Shown piece by piece: positions 1-9,505 of a stretch of 64,000 nucleotides of DNA; positions within the stretch are counted from its first letter, which is position 1, and each line of letters begins with the position of its first letter. Location of the stretch: the NCBI RefSeq assembly GCF_900091435.1, contig NZ_FMCS01000006.1, forward strand, positions 336,057-400,056, read 5' to 3'. Both the position numbers and the translations under genes were made by a program. The notes beneath the pieces were generated by a model. That model was not told where the DNA came from. It did not search any database and saw only the letters and a program-made list of their open reading frames with translations. Source of the stretch: Micromonospora chaiyaphumensis (GTDB taxonomy: Bacteria > Actinomycetota > Actinomycetes > Mycobacteriales > Micromonosporaceae).

Positions 1-1235
1 TGTGCTACACGGACGTGCTGGCGCTGTACTACGCCGAAGGGCTCAACGAGGGCAAGGTCCCCTATGCCGATCACCCCGTGGAGTACCCGGTGTTGACCGG
101 CTACTTCATGGGCGCGATCGGCCTGCCGGTGCACGCCCTCGGCGTGGACAATCCGGGCATCAACCAGGGGCAGTGGTTCTACAACCTCAACGCGCTGGTG
201 CTCAGCGCGCTCGCCGTCGCCACCGTCGCGGTCATCCTCAGCCTGCGCCGCCGACGACCATGGGACGCCGCCCTCTTCGCGCTTTCACCGGCCCTGGTGC
301 TCACGGCCACCGTCAACTGGGACCTGCTCGCCGTCGGGCTCGCCGCGTTCGGGCTGCTGGCCTGGGCGCGCCGTCACCCCGCCACGGCCGGCGTGCTGCT
401 CGGCCTGGCCGGAGCGGCGAAGATGTGGCCGCTCTTCCTGTTCGGTCCGATCCTCGTGCTCGCCCTGCGCGCCGGCCGTCTTCGGGCCGCACTCACCGCC
501 GCCGCCACCGGCGCGGTGGCCCTGATTGCGGTCAACCTGCCGGTGGCGATCCCGTACCGGGAGAACTGGGAACGCTTCTTCGATTTGAACACGACCCGGC
601 CGATCGACTGGGGCACGCTCTGGTACATCGGCCGTTACCTGGACGGCAGGATCAGCCCCTCCGCGCCGGGCGACCTCGGGCCCTTCGAGTGGCTGAACGC
701 GCACATCTCCGCGCTCAACTGGCTGTCGTACCTGCTCTTCGGGCTGGCCTGCCTCGGCGTGGCCGCGTTGGGGCTGCTCGCCCCGCGCCGACCCCGGCTC
801 GCCCAGTTGGCCTTCCTGGTGGTCGCCGCCTTCCTGATCTTCAGCAAGGTCTGGTCCCAGCAGTTCGTGCTCTGGCTGCTTCCGCTCGCGGTGCTCGCCC
901 GGCCGCGCTGGGGTGCCTTCCTGGCCTGGCAGTTCGCCGAGGTCTGCTACTTCGCCGCCTTCTACGGGGAGCTGCTCGGGGCGGCCACGACCCGGCCGGT
1001 CTTCCCCGAAGGCGTCTTCGTGCTGGCCGCCAGCCTGCGCCTGATCACCGTGGCGGTGCTCTGTGGCTTTGTGATCCGGGACATCCTGCAACCGGAGCGG
1101 GACCCGGTGCGCGCGACCTACGCGGACGACCCCGACGGCGGTGTCCTCGACGGCGCCCCTGATGTTGGCTGGCTCCCGCGTCGGCGGCAACGGCCCGAAC
1201 TCGAGGCGGGCACGCCCGCTGGCACGCCCGCCTGA
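1..1235 (+). CDS. GT87-type integral membrane glycosyltransferase, 5' end missing
   Basis: The reading frame is open from base 3 with no start codon that fits the family, so the gene begins upstream of the window; about 410 residues are present. Many hydrophobic segments alternate with short loops. An early aromatic stretch (YPVLTGYFMGAIG) and the later KMWPLFLFGP motif resemble polyprenyl-phosphate-dependent GT-C mannosyltransferases of family GT87 (DUF2029). These enzymes sit in the membrane and move mannose or arabinose from a lipid carrier to cell-wall glycans. In mycobacteria a gene of this kind lies just before the rpsF operon, so its presence here fits known synteny. The C-terminal tail is Arg/Pro/Gly-rich and probably cytoplasmic. 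The substrate cannot be read from the sequence. Confidence 0.8.
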   Translation, partial: CYTDVLALYYAEGLNEGKVPYADHPVEYPVLTGYFMGAIGLPVHALGVDNPGINQGQWFYNLNALVLSALAVATVAVILSLRRRRPWDAALFALSPALVLTATVNWDLLAVGLAAFGLLAWARRHPATAGVLLGLAGAAKMWPLFLFGPILVLALRAGRLRAALTAAATGAVALIAVNLPVAIPYRENWERFFDLNTTRPIDWGTLWYIGRYLDGRISPSAPGDLGPFEWLNAHISALNWLSYLLFGLACLGVAALGLLAPRRPRLAQLAFLVVAAFLIFSKVWSQQFVLWLLPLAVLARPRWGAFLAWQFAEVCYFAAFYGELLGAATTRPVFPEGVFVLAASLRLITVAVLCGFVIRDILQPERDPVRATYADDPDGGVLDGAPDVGWLPRRRQRPELEAGTPAGTPA

Positions 1236-1248
1236 GTTCGCCGCCGTT

Positions 1249-1794
1249 TCACCACCAGCGGGTGCAGTTCCACCCCTCGTACGGACCGTTCGGGTGGTAG
1301 CAGGCCTGTGCCTCCAGCCCGGCGTCGTTCACCATCACGGTGTACTCGGCGGGGGAGCTTCCCGTCATCGTCGTCCGGTAGGTGCCGCTGGTGTAGCGGC
1401 TGACCACCTTGAACTGCACGTCACCTGCGCTGGTTCTCGCCCAGGCCGTGCGGCACCGCGGGCTGTACCGCAGGGTGACATTGCCCAGTACGTCTGACGC
1501 GGTGTAGACGTATGTGCCGGACGTGGGGATGATCGCGTCGTCGTTGCAGGTGTAGTAGCTGGAGCCGTTGTAGTAGATCTTGAAGTACGGGCTCTTGCCG
1601 TCGCACGAGGCTCCGCAGCCGGTCGTGGCCAGCGTCGTCGCGTCGATCCTGGTGCCCTCACCAGCGGCGATCACCGCGTCGACCTCGGCGGATGCAGTGG
1701 TCTGGACCGGTGCCGCCTGTGCCGGGGCGGGCGGCCCCAGCAGGCTCAGAGCGAGGGCCGACATGAGGCCGGGAATGAGTAGCAGTCGCTTCAC
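1249..1794 (-). CDS. secreted DUF2690-type protein
   Basis: A 181-residue protein with a clear Sec signal peptide (KR, then a hydrophobic core, then AQA-AP near residue 28). The mature part holds the DUF2690 signature: two spaced cysteines (GCGASCDGKSP), a later Cys-Asn-Asp-Asp, then LRYSPRCRTAWAR. It ends with a Cys/Trp-rich tail. DUF2690 has no established activity; it occurs in secreted and membrane-anchored actinobacterial proteins. The start is GTG at 1794 with AAGGAG six bases upstream. The gene diverges from the large SGNH protein gene, with 227 bases between them that probably hold both promoters. A second DUF2690 gene lies at 11358, at the far edge of the same block. Confidence 0.8.
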   Translation of the reverse strand: MKRLLLIPGLMSALALSLLGPPAPAQAAPVQTTASAEVDAVIAAGEGTRIDATTLATTGCGASCDGKSPYFKIYYNGSSYYTCNDDAIIPTSGTYVYTASDVLGNVTLRYSPRCRTAWARTSAGDVQFKVVSRYTSGTYRTTMTGSSPAEYTVMVNDAGLEAQACYHPNGPYEGWNCTRWW

Positions 1795-2021
1795 GGTCTC
1801 TCCTTCTTGAGTAGGACGGACCGTGGCAGCCTGACGTCGCCTCTCATCGTCGGGCCATCAATCGCTCATCGGCACCGAATGAGCCGAGAGCACCGCTTCC
1901 GCAGCTCCCCGCCTCGCTGCTCGTCCGCACGGCGTCATACGCCGCGCTCCGGTGATGACGCCGTGGCCGGAACCGCCATCGTCCGTTGGTCCCCGTCCCT
2001 CACCGAAGAGGTAGGAAGGCC

Positions 2022-5000
2022 ATGGACCGAAGACGTGCCGCGTTGGCGGCGGCCGCCGCCATCACGATCTCGATCATCCCCGGGCTCCCGGCGAGCGCCG
2101 CGACGCCCGATCCCGGCCCACCCCCACGGGCCGATCAGGAGACCAACGCCAGCAGCGTCCCACCCGCTCAGCGGGACCGGATACTGCCGAAGGGATGGCG
2201 TAGTTCCGCCGACCTCGCCTGGACGACGTCGGGTGACGCCGACGGTTTCCATGTGCTCACCGCCACCGCTCGCGACGGTTACACCTGGCGGACGGTGGCC
2301 GACCTGGCGGTGCCGGGCGTTGAAGCGGATCAGTGGATCGGGAACGCCTGCCTGACCGCGTCCGGCCGCCGGCTCGTGGTCGTCTACGCACCGCGGGCCT
2401 TCACCAACAAGGCGGACCTCTTCGACCGGGGCGGGTTCACGGCAACGGTCGACCTGAAGACCGGCGCCGTGACACGGCTGCCCATCCGGACGTCGCTGGC
2501 CTACTTCAACCCCGGCTGCGGGGCCGGGGAGACTGCGGTGCTCACCCAATTGAACGGTCAACGTGAGGAGAAGCTGACAGACCGTGCGCGTACCCGGCTG
2601 ACCACCCTCGACGCCGCCACCGGGAAGCTCTCGCGGTCCACCGTCGTCGAAGCCGAGCTCACCTCGGCCGTGCCCACTCCGGCGGGCGTCGTGGCCGCCG
2701 GCGGTTCCCGGCTGGTGCGGGTCGAGAAGGGCGGTCGGCTGCTCCCACTCGTCCGCACCGCCGGCACCCCCTTCCAACTCGCCGCCGACCAGCAGGGCAA
2801 CGTCGCCTTCGTCGACCGTCCGGACGGACGCGCGCGAGTCGGATACACCGAGCCGCGACCGGGGGCGAACGTCCGAACCCTGGCCACGGGGCGTCTCGGC
2901 GAGGTGTCGATCGAAGCCGGTGCACACCGTCGCCTCTTCATCACCGGACGGCCGATCGAGCTGCGCCCGTTGCCGGCCGGGATCGGACGGCTCGACGTAC
3001 CGGCTGCGGCGGAGGTGTCCTCGGAGGGGCAACTGGCACTGACCGAGGTGCAGCGCACCGAGCAGGGCTCGGCGCCGCCGGCCGCCACCGACCTCAACCG
3101 GGTCGCCATCCGGGCGCGGGTCACCGGCACGGGCCGCGACGTCAGCTTCAAGGTGGTCCCGCGCTCCACGGGACTCGACCCGTCAGCGGGTCCGCAGCCC
3201 GGTCCCACGTCCGGCGGCGCGCAACGGTCAACCGATTCCGCCACGACATCGGGCGGCTCGGCGACGGATCCGCTCGAGGACGAGCGTTGGTGCTCGGTAC
3301 CCCGTAACGATCCCCGCAGCCAGGCGCTGCAGCCCAAGCCGCGCCAGGTGGAGTGGGCCATCGACCAGGCCATCACCAAATCGTTGTACGTCCAGCGGCC
3401 GGCCAACTGGAAGAACCTCGGCATGCCGGCCTACACCCCGCAGGGACTCTTCGAACCGCACGACCTGCTCGGTGGCGGGCGGGTGCCCGCCCAGGTGATG
3501 CTCGGGATCGTCGCTCAGGAATCGAACATGTGGCAGGCGTCGCGCAACGCCCTGCCGGGAGTCACCGGCAACCCACTGATCGGCAACTACTACGGGCGAG
3601 ACATCTACAACGAGAATCCGGACGACGACTGGGACGTGCACTGGGACAAGGCTGACTGCGGCTACGGCGTGACCCAGCTCACTGACGGGATGCGCCGCGC
3701 GGGCCACGCGAAGCCGGGTGAGACCCTGCTGCCGTACGACTCGCAACGGGCGGTCGCACTCGACTTCGCCGCGAACGTGGCTGCTGGTCTCCAGGTGCTG
3801 CAGGACAAGTGGAACCAGGCGCGGGCCGCCAACCTCATCATCAACGACGGCGATCCGGCTGGCCTGGAGAACTGGTTCTTCGCCCTGTGGGCGTACAACT
3901 CCGGCCTGCACCCGAACCTGGGCACCGGGGAGCCCTGGGGTCTCGGTTGGGGCAACAACCCGGCCAATCCGAGGTACAAGCCGGACCGTCGGCCCTTCCT
4001 CGAGGACACCTACAGCGACGCGGCCCACCCCCAGGACTGGCCCTATCAGGAGAAGGTGCTGGGCTTCGCCGGGCACCCGCCGAACCTGCTGGAGGGACCG
4101 GACACGTTCGTGGCGGGCTTCCGGGCGGCCTGGTGGACCTCGGTCGACGACCGGGTCAACGTGAAGCCACCGACCAACCTCTTCTGTGACGACTCGAACG
4201 ACTGTCATCCCGGAGAGCTGCACACCCCCGACGATCCCGACGTCGTCGGCGAACCCGCGGGACCCTGCGCGCACCGGAACGCCGCAGGCAGGTACGACCT
4301 GGTGTGCTGGTACCACCAGTCGGCCACCTGGAAGGGCGGCAGCCAGCTCGGCAACGAGGTGCTCCGGTTCGATCCCGGGTACGCGTACCAGGACGACGCC
4401 AACACCTACCCGCCGAAGTGTGACCTGTCCGGCCTGCCCTCCGGCAGCCTGGTGATCGACGACCTGCCCGGTGGGACCCCACCGGTCCGCACGGGCTGCA
4501 TGAACAGCTGGACCAACTCCGGAACCTTTGGCTTGACCTTCGCCAACGACTCGGCCGGCCAGTTTCCGTCCAAGGTCGACTTCCATCAGATCGGGGGCGG
4601 CTTCGGAGCCCACTTCTGGTTCGCCCACACCTGGAAGCCGGGTGACCTGGGCGGGAAGATGAAGGTCACGGGCACCTGGACCTTGAACCAGGCGGTCAAC
4701 GGCTGGGCCCGCGTGATGGTGCACGTGCCGGACCACGGCGCGCACACCCGGCAGGCCGCGTACGAGATCGACCTCGGCACCGGATTCAGTGCCGACAGAA
4801 AACGCGTGATCCTGCAGCGGGTACAGCGCAACCAGTGGGTATCCCTCGGGGTCTTCAAGTTCGCCGGCACACCGAGGGTGCGGTTGACCAATGAGGCGTA
4901 CGACGGCACGGGCGACGAGGACGTGGCGTGGGACGCGATCGCGGTCAAGAAGCTGAGCGCCAAGCCGCGACACCAGATCGTCGCGCTCGGCGACTCGTAC

Positions 5001-5972
5001 TCCTCGGGTGAGGGCGTCTCCAGCCTCGACGGCGCCGACTACTACCCCGAGACCAACTACAAGGAGATCGTCAACAACAAGGTTCTCCACCAGGACGTCT
5101 GCCACCGGTCGCGGAACGCGTGGTCGCGGTTGGCGGTGCTGTCCGACAGCACGTCGAACATCGGCAGCCGGGCGGACAACTGGGACCCGAACATGGACTA
5201 CCAGTTCCTCGCCTGTTCTGGAGCGGAGACGGAGAACCTGCTTCCGGCCTACACCGTGCCGGTCGGGCAGCCGTGGCCGGAGAACGCCTGGCAGCAGCGT
5301 GCCGCCTACCACTGGGGAGAACTGCCTCAGCTCGACCGGGGCTTCCTCGACGAGAACACCACCCTGGTGACCCTGTCCATCGGTGGTAACGACGCGCGCT
5401 TCGCCGATGTGCTCCAGTTCTGCATCCTGCACAGCTACCAGTGCGACACCGACACCTATCCGGGTGATGCGGAGCCGCTCGCGGCGACCGTGAAGAAGGA
5501 CATCGAGGGGCCGGTCAAGCAGTCGATCAAAACGGTGCTGCGGGAGATCCACAAGAAGGCGCCCCATGCGCAGATCCTGCTGATGGGCTATCCGAGGCTG
5601 TTCGAGGAGACGAGCACCTTCTGCTTCAACGACATCAACGACGGGGAGCGGACCTGGCTGAACAACACGGCGTTGCTGCTCGCCACAGTGATGGGGCAGG
5701 CCACCACGGAGGCGAGCGCCGAGGGGATCCCCACCTACTTCGGGGACCCGTCGACCGCGTTCGCCGGCCACGGGGTCTGCGGTGAGCCGGAGGCCCTCAA
5801 CAAGATCGTCGTCACCCTCACGGCAGGCGAGAACGGTCCGATGCCGGACTCGCTGCCCGAGAGCTGGAACAGGTGGGGCCTGTCCCAGCAGTCGTTCCAT
5901 CCGAACCTGGACGGATCGAATCGATACGCATCGGTCATGAACCATGTCGCCGTCGATATGATGGGCCTGTGA
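2022..5972 (+). CDS. secreted multidomain protein: propeller-like, lytic-transglycosylase-like, golvesin-like and SGNH hydrolase
   Basis: 1316 residues. The ATG at 2022 follows a purine-rich site (GAGGTAGGAAGG), and the first 27 residues are a signal peptide. Residues ~50-340 look like a beta-rich propeller module. Residues ~423-640 carry the three marks of SLT-type lytic transglycosylases: QES with Glu500 as the likely catalytic acid, YGVTQ near 547, and WAYNSG near 623. A Cys-rich stretch (~720-770) follows. Residues ~850-985 resemble the golvesin/xanthan-lyase carbohydrate-binding fold (KVDFHQ start). The C-terminus is an SGNH/GDSL hydrolase: GDSYSSGEG with Ser992, GGND with Asn1123, and SFHPN with His1293. 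Such a protein could cut glycan strands and remove ester groups from the cell wall. The combination of both activities is inferred. The stop overlaps the next start as GTGA. Confidence 0.85.
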   Translation: MDRRRAALAAAAAITISIIPGLPASAATPDPGPPPRADQETNASSVPPAQRDRILPKGWRSSADLAWTTSGDADGFHVLTATARDGYTWRTVADLAVPGVEADQWIGNACLTASGRRLVVVYAPRAFTNKADLFDRGGFTATVDLKTGAVTRLPIRTSLAYFNPGCGAGETAVLTQLNGQREEKLTDRARTRLTTLDAATGKLSRSTVVEAELTSAVPTPAGVVAAGGSRLVRVEKGGRLLPLVRTAGTPFQLAADQQGNVAFVDRPDGRARVGYTEPRPGANVRTLATGRLGEVSIEAGAHRRLFITGRPIELRPLPAGIGRLDVPAAAEVSSEGQLALTEVQRTEQGSAPPAATDLNRVAIRARVTGTGRDVSFKVVPRSTGLDPSAGPQPGPTSGGAQRSTDSATTSGGSATDPLEDERWCSVPRNDPRSQALQPKPRQVEWAIDQAITKSLYVQRPANWKNLGMPAYTPQGLFEPHDLLGGGRVPAQVMLGIVAQESNMWQASRNALPGVTGNPLIGNYYGRDIYNENPDDDWDVHWDKADCGYGVTQLTDGMRRAGHAKPGETLLPYDSQRAVALDFAANVAAGLQVLQDKWNQARAANLIINDGDPAGLENWFFALWAYNSGLHPNLGTGEPWGLGWGNNPANPRYKPDRRPFLEDTYSDAAHPQDWPYQEKVLGFAGHPPNLLEGPDTFVAGFRAAWWTSVDDRVNVKPPTNLFCDDSNDCHPGELHTPDDPDVVGEPAGPCAHRNAAGRYDLVCWYHQSATWKGGSQLGNEVLRFDPGYAYQDDANTYPPKCDLSGLPSGSLVIDDLPGGTPPVRTGCMNSWTNSGTFGLTFANDSAGQFPSKVDFHQIGGGFGAHFWFAHTWKPGDLGGKMKVTGTWTLNQAVNGWARVMVHVPDHGAHTRQAAYEIDLGTGFSADRKRVILQRVQRNQWVSLGVFKFAGTPRVRLTNEAYDGTGDEDVAWDAIAVKKLSAKPRHQIVALGDSYSSGEGVSSLDGADYYPETNYKEIVNNKVLHQDVCHRSRNAWSRLAVLSDSTSNIGSRADNWDPNMDYQFLACSGAETENLLPAYTVPVGQPWPENAWQQRAAYHWGELPQLDRGFLDENTTLVTLSIGGNDARFADVLQFCILHSYQCDTDTYPGDAEPLAATVKKDIEGPVKQSIKTVLREIHKKAPHAQILLMGYPRLFEETSTFCFNDINDGERTWLNNTALLLATVMGQATTEASAEGIPTYFGDPSTAFAGHGVCGEPEALNKIVVTLTAGENGPMPDSLPESWNRWGLSQQSFHPNLDGSNRYASVMNHVAVDMMGL

Positions 5973-6463
5973 CGGGAGCCGTCCGGGTGACGCCCGCGAG
6001 GAGGCTCCCCCTCCTCGCGGGCGTCGCCCTGCTCTGCCTGGCCGGCTGTGGCCTGGTGGACTCCGAGGGACAGGCGACCGAGGCGGCGACCGAGGCGGTG
6101 CGTTCCCGCGCGGCACTGGCCCGACGTACGGCCACCGCCGTGCTCGCCGACGCGGACACGGCGAAACTCGACACGGCCGGGCGGCTCGACGCGCTCGCCG
6201 AAGCCGCAGGCGCCGCGGACCGCGACGGGACGGTCTTCGACCGCCGCGCGATGCCGGACGGCCGGTACGAGGTGGATGTCGCCTACGACGGCACCGGCAA
6301 CGGCGGAGGGTACGTGGCCGCCGAGGTCCATGTTCGGCTCTGCGTACGGCTGGCTGGCGCGGTAGCCGCCGACCCCCGGGTGACGATGACCGACGTGGCG
6401 TGCGGAGAGTCGCTCGACCAGCAGCCCGGCCGGCCCGACCGCGTGGTCACCTTGGCGGACTGA
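5969..6463 (+). CDS. small lipoprotein co-translated with the SGNH protein
   Basis: A 164-residue protein starting at the GTG whose last bases form the stop of the upstream gene (GTGA), so the two are translationally coupled. An Arg-containing n-region and a short hydrophobic stretch lead to the lipobox LAGC, predicting a lipid-anchored extracytoplasmic protein. The mature part starts with an Ala/Thr/Glu-rich helix and ends with a small alpha/beta-like section. I do not recognise a family. Tight coupling suggests it anchors, chaperones or inhibits the large secreted enzyme; that is inference. The reading frame runs further upstream (to 5873), but that part lies inside the SGNH coding region and lacks a signal sequence. 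Confidence 0.7.
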   Translation: MTGAVRVTPARRLPLLAGVALLCLAGCGLVDSEGQATEAATEAVRSRAALARRTATAVLADADTAKLDTAGRLDALAEAAGAADRDGTVFDRRAMPDGRYEVDVAYDGTGNGGGYVAAEVHVRLCVRLAGAVAADPRVTMTDVACGESLDQQPGRPDRVVTLAD

Positions 6464-6474
6464 GCCAGGGAGAC

Positions 6475-6508
6475 GGACGGGCCGCCGGAGCATTCCGGCG
6501 GCCCGTCC
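6475..6508. terminator. bidirectional hairpin terminator
   Basis: A perfect 14-base stem (GGACGGGCCGCCGG with its complement) closes a 6-base loop between two convergent genes. There is no long T run, as is usual for high-GC actinobacterial terminators. Confidence 0.7.
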
Positions 6509-6520
6509 TGGTCGTGCCGG

Positions 6521-9505
6521 TCAGGAGCCTCCACCGGGCACGAACGCGACCGCGTCGAACCCGATCGTCTTCTCCGAGGGTGCCGGCTTGAGCGAATCCA
6601 GCTGCACGCTCGCCCCGGAACGAAGTTGGAAGTTGCCCAACCACACCCACGAGCCGTGGTGATACTCCTGGTCCACCTGCACGTGACGGATCCGGCCGTC
6701 ACCCGTGTAGATGTCGTACACGGCGTCGGGCACCCGCGCTCCCGTCTTCGGGATGTACGCGTAGATCCCCGTCCACCCGGAGTACTCCACGGGCGGGCGC
6801 CAGGTGGCGATCACCTGGAACTTGCTCGACCCGCGGGCGCGGGTGAACCAGTGGTGCCCACCCATGCCGTTGTCGAGCTGGTGAAAGTCGACCTTGGAGG
6901 TGTACTCACCCGGCCAGCCGGCCTTGAACTCCAACTGCATCGACCCGTCGTTGCGGGGGTCCACCCCGGAACACCGCGGCATTCTCGTTCCGGCACGGAT
7001 GTAATCGACGACGATCGCGTTGGTCGGCAACTGGCTCGCCGTGCACTGCGGCGGGTTGTGCGTGCCGTCCGCCGGCTCGGAGTAGTTGTCCGGCACGTCG
7101 TAGCGGATTCCCTCGAAGCCGCAACTCTCCTCGCAGTCGCCCTTCCAGCTGACCGGCTGGTGGTACCAGCACTTCAGGTCGTACTGGCCGGCGGCGTTCT
7201 TGTGCAGGCACGGGCCGGGCTTCTCGGTTTCCAGGCCCGGCTCGTTCGGCTGGACCTTCTGCAGGGGGTCGCAGTTGTTGCTGCTGTCGCAGAACACCCA
7301 GATGTTCGGCTTGGCCTGGGTGCGCCGCACCCGCGCGTCGACCGGCTCGCCGATCCAGAATGCGGTACGGAACCCGACGCCGTCGTCGCCGGTGTCGATG
7401 GACTGTGCCGCCCAGCCGATCACCTTCTCCTGGTAGGGCCAGTCCTGGGGGTGCGCCGCGTCGCTGAAGACCGGCACGTTGTCCTCCGGGTCGAACGGGT
7501 CCCGGACGTCCAGGAACGGGTGCCGGGTCGGGTCGTACCGGGGGTTGATCGGATTGTTGCCCCACCCGACGCCCCACGGCGAGCCGTCACCCTTGTTCGG
7601 GTAGAACCCGCTGTTGTACGCCCAGGCCGCGAAGAACCAGTTCTCGATCCGGGTCGGATCCGCGTTGTGGATCCGCAGGCCGGCGTTGTAGGTCTGGTTC
7701 CACTTGTCCTGAAGGATCTGCAGCGACGCGGCGATGTTGGCCGCGTAGTCCAGGGCGATCGCCCGTTGGTGGTTCACCGGCCGCGCAGTCTCACCCGGCT
7801 TCTCCTTGCCGGCCTTGCGCATGCCGTCGGTGACCTGCCCGACGCCGTATCCGCAGTCCGCCTCGTCCCAGTGGATCCGCCAGTCGTCACTGGTGTCGTC
7901 GTCGTAGTACCGCCGGCCGTAGTAGTTGCCGATCAGCGGGTTGCCGTACTCGCCGGACTCGGTCTGCGACGCCTGCCACAGGTTCGACTCCTGCGCCAGG
8001 ATGCCAAGCATGATCTGCGCCGCCACGTGGCCGCCGCCGGCCAGGGGCCGCGGTGGGAACATTCCCTGTGGCGAGTACGCCGGCAGACCGAAGCCTCGGT
8101 AGTTGGCCGGGCGGGTCTGGGTCAGCGCGCCGAAGATGCCGTAGTCCACCGCCCACTCGATCTGACGGGGACGCGGGTGGTAGGCGAGGGTTGCCATGTC
8201 GTTCCGCGGCACCGAGCACCACGGATCAGGATCCTGCGGGGTGTACGGCTCGAACATGTCGTCCGCCGTCGCCCGGGCGCCCGAGGCACCGGCGGCCGTC
8301 GGCCGGGGCGACCCGAGCGCCGGACTGTCCGTCGCTCGGTCATTCCGCTCCGGGGTGAACCGGAAGGCGACCGTACGACCGGTCCTCGGCACCCGCGCGT
8401 CCAGCTCGATCGGCACCGTCACGTCCGCCGGCATGGAGGCACCCGGAAGCGTCTCGCCCGCCGTCATCACCCGCTCGAAGGCCAGGGCGCCGGTTGTGGA
8501 GACTTCCGCGGAGGCCGGCACCGCCAGCCTCGTGACCGCGGTCGGCAGCGGCTTGACCGCCTTCGGCTGCCCGGTAAGGAACACCCGGCCGCCGGTGCCG
8601 CGCTCCAGCCCGAAGGTGCCCGCCGATCCCTCCGCCAGCGTGGCCACCTGGGTGCCCTTCAGCCGGCGGGCCCGCATCGCCGTGTCCTGCAGTTCCATGA
8701 AGTTCACCCCGCCGTCCCGATCCGGCCGGACCGCGAACGGGACCCCATTGCTGGTGGCGAGGGTGCGCACCTTGCCCTTCCCGCTGACGGCGGCCAGCCG
8801 GTCGCCGAGCGCGCCCACGAAGCCGTCCGAGCTCGGCACGGCCGAGGTGAACTGGCCGTTGACCTCGACCTTCGGGCGTACGGTGCCCCGCTCGGCGTCG
8901 AGGCGCAGCAGCCGGGTGCCCGGCAGCTCCTCGTCCCCCTCCTGGGTCAGCGCCACCGATTCACCCGCGCCGCACCCCGGATTGAAGTAGGCAAGGCTGG
9001 TGGTGATCCTCAGCTTGGTCACCGCACCGGTCTCCAGGTCGACCACGGCCGTGAAGCCACCCCGGGCACTCAACTCCGCCTTGTTGGTGAATGCACGCGG
9101 CGCGTACACCACCACGGCGCGGCGTCCGGAGGACGTGACACAGGCGTTGCCGATCCACCGGTCGGTGTCGAATCCCGCCTCGCGCAACGTCGCCGCCGTG
9201 CGCCACGCGTACCCGTCGGCCGCGTCGGCGACCAGCACGTGAAAGCCCTCGGCATCGCCGGCGGTCGTCCACGCCCGGTCCTTCGAGCCGCGCCACGTGC
9301 TGCCCAGCACCCGGTCCCGATCGGCTGTCGCCACGGCGGCCACCGGCGCCTTGCTCCTTGCCGTCGGCTGCGGCTCCGGACGAGCCTGCGCCACGGGGCC
9401 CTGAAGCAGACTGACACCTACGGCACCGACGGTCAGCAGGCCGGCGTGCCGCGTCCAGCGACGCCGCCGCGATCCCTTGAACAGAGTCATCTCCGTCGGC
9501 CTCAC
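6521..9505 (-). CDS. secreted lytic-transglycosylase-like protein with golvesin-like C-terminus, paralogue of the 2022 gene
   Basis: 994 residues from GTG at 9505, which overlaps the upstream stop as GTGA; an ATG at 9490 is an alternative that begins nearer the signal peptide. It matches the protein at 2022-5972 over nearly its whole length: the propeller-like N-domain (WIGNACVTSSGRRAVVVYAP), then WCSVPRND, then the transglycosylase marks LAQESNLWQAS, YGVGQVTDGM and WAYNSG. The Cys-rich module (GPCLHKNAAGQYDLKCWYH) and the golvesin-like domain (KVDFHQL) follow. It stops where its paralogue continues into the SGNH hydrolase. The pair therefore arose by duplication followed by gain or loss of the esterase module. 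Likely role: secreted glycan-strand cleavage or cell-wall binding. Confidence 0.85.
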   Translation of the reverse strand: MRPTEMTLFKGSRRRRWTRHAGLLTVGAVGVSLLQGPVAQARPEPQPTARSKAPVAAVATADRDRVLGSTWRGSKDRAWTTAGDAEGFHVLVADAADGYAWRTAATLREAGFDTDRWIGNACVTSSGRRAVVVYAPRAFTNKAELSARGGFTAVVDLETGAVTKLRITTSLAYFNPGCGAGESVALTQEGDEELPGTRLLRLDAERGTVRPKVEVNGQFTSAVPSSDGFVGALGDRLAAVSGKGKVRTLATSNGVPFAVRPDRDGGVNFMELQDTAMRARRLKGTQVATLAEGSAGTFGLERGTGGRVFLTGQPKAVKPLPTAVTRLAVPASAEVSTTGALAFERVMTAGETLPGASMPADVTVPIELDARVPRTGRTVAFRFTPERNDRATDSPALGSPRPTAAGASGARATADDMFEPYTPQDPDPWCSVPRNDMATLAYHPRPRQIEWAVDYGIFGALTQTRPANYRGFGLPAYSPQGMFPPRPLAGGGHVAAQIMLGILAQESNLWQASQTESGEYGNPLIGNYYGRRYYDDDTSDDWRIHWDEADCGYGVGQVTDGMRKAGKEKPGETARPVNHQRAIALDYAANIAASLQILQDKWNQTYNAGLRIHNADPTRIENWFFAAWAYNSGFYPNKGDGSPWGVGWGNNPINPRYDPTRHPFLDVRDPFDPEDNVPVFSDAAHPQDWPYQEKVIGWAAQSIDTGDDGVGFRTAFWIGEPVDARVRRTQAKPNIWVFCDSSNNCDPLQKVQPNEPGLETEKPGPCLHKNAAGQYDLKCWYHQPVSWKGDCEESCGFEGIRYDVPDNYSEPADGTHNPPQCTASQLPTNAIVVDYIRAGTRMPRCSGVDPRNDGSMQLEFKAGWPGEYTSKVDFHQLDNGMGGHHWFTRARGSSKFQVIATWRPPVEYSGWTGIYAYIPKTGARVPDAVYDIYTGDGRIRHVQVDQEYHHGSWVWLGNFQLRSGASVQLDSLKPAPSEKTIGFDAVAFVPGGGS

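Noticed and set aside
3228..6116. 962-residue minus-strand frame opposite the SGNH protein
   Set aside because: It is an antisense shadow, Val/Arg/His-rich, with no recognisable domain.
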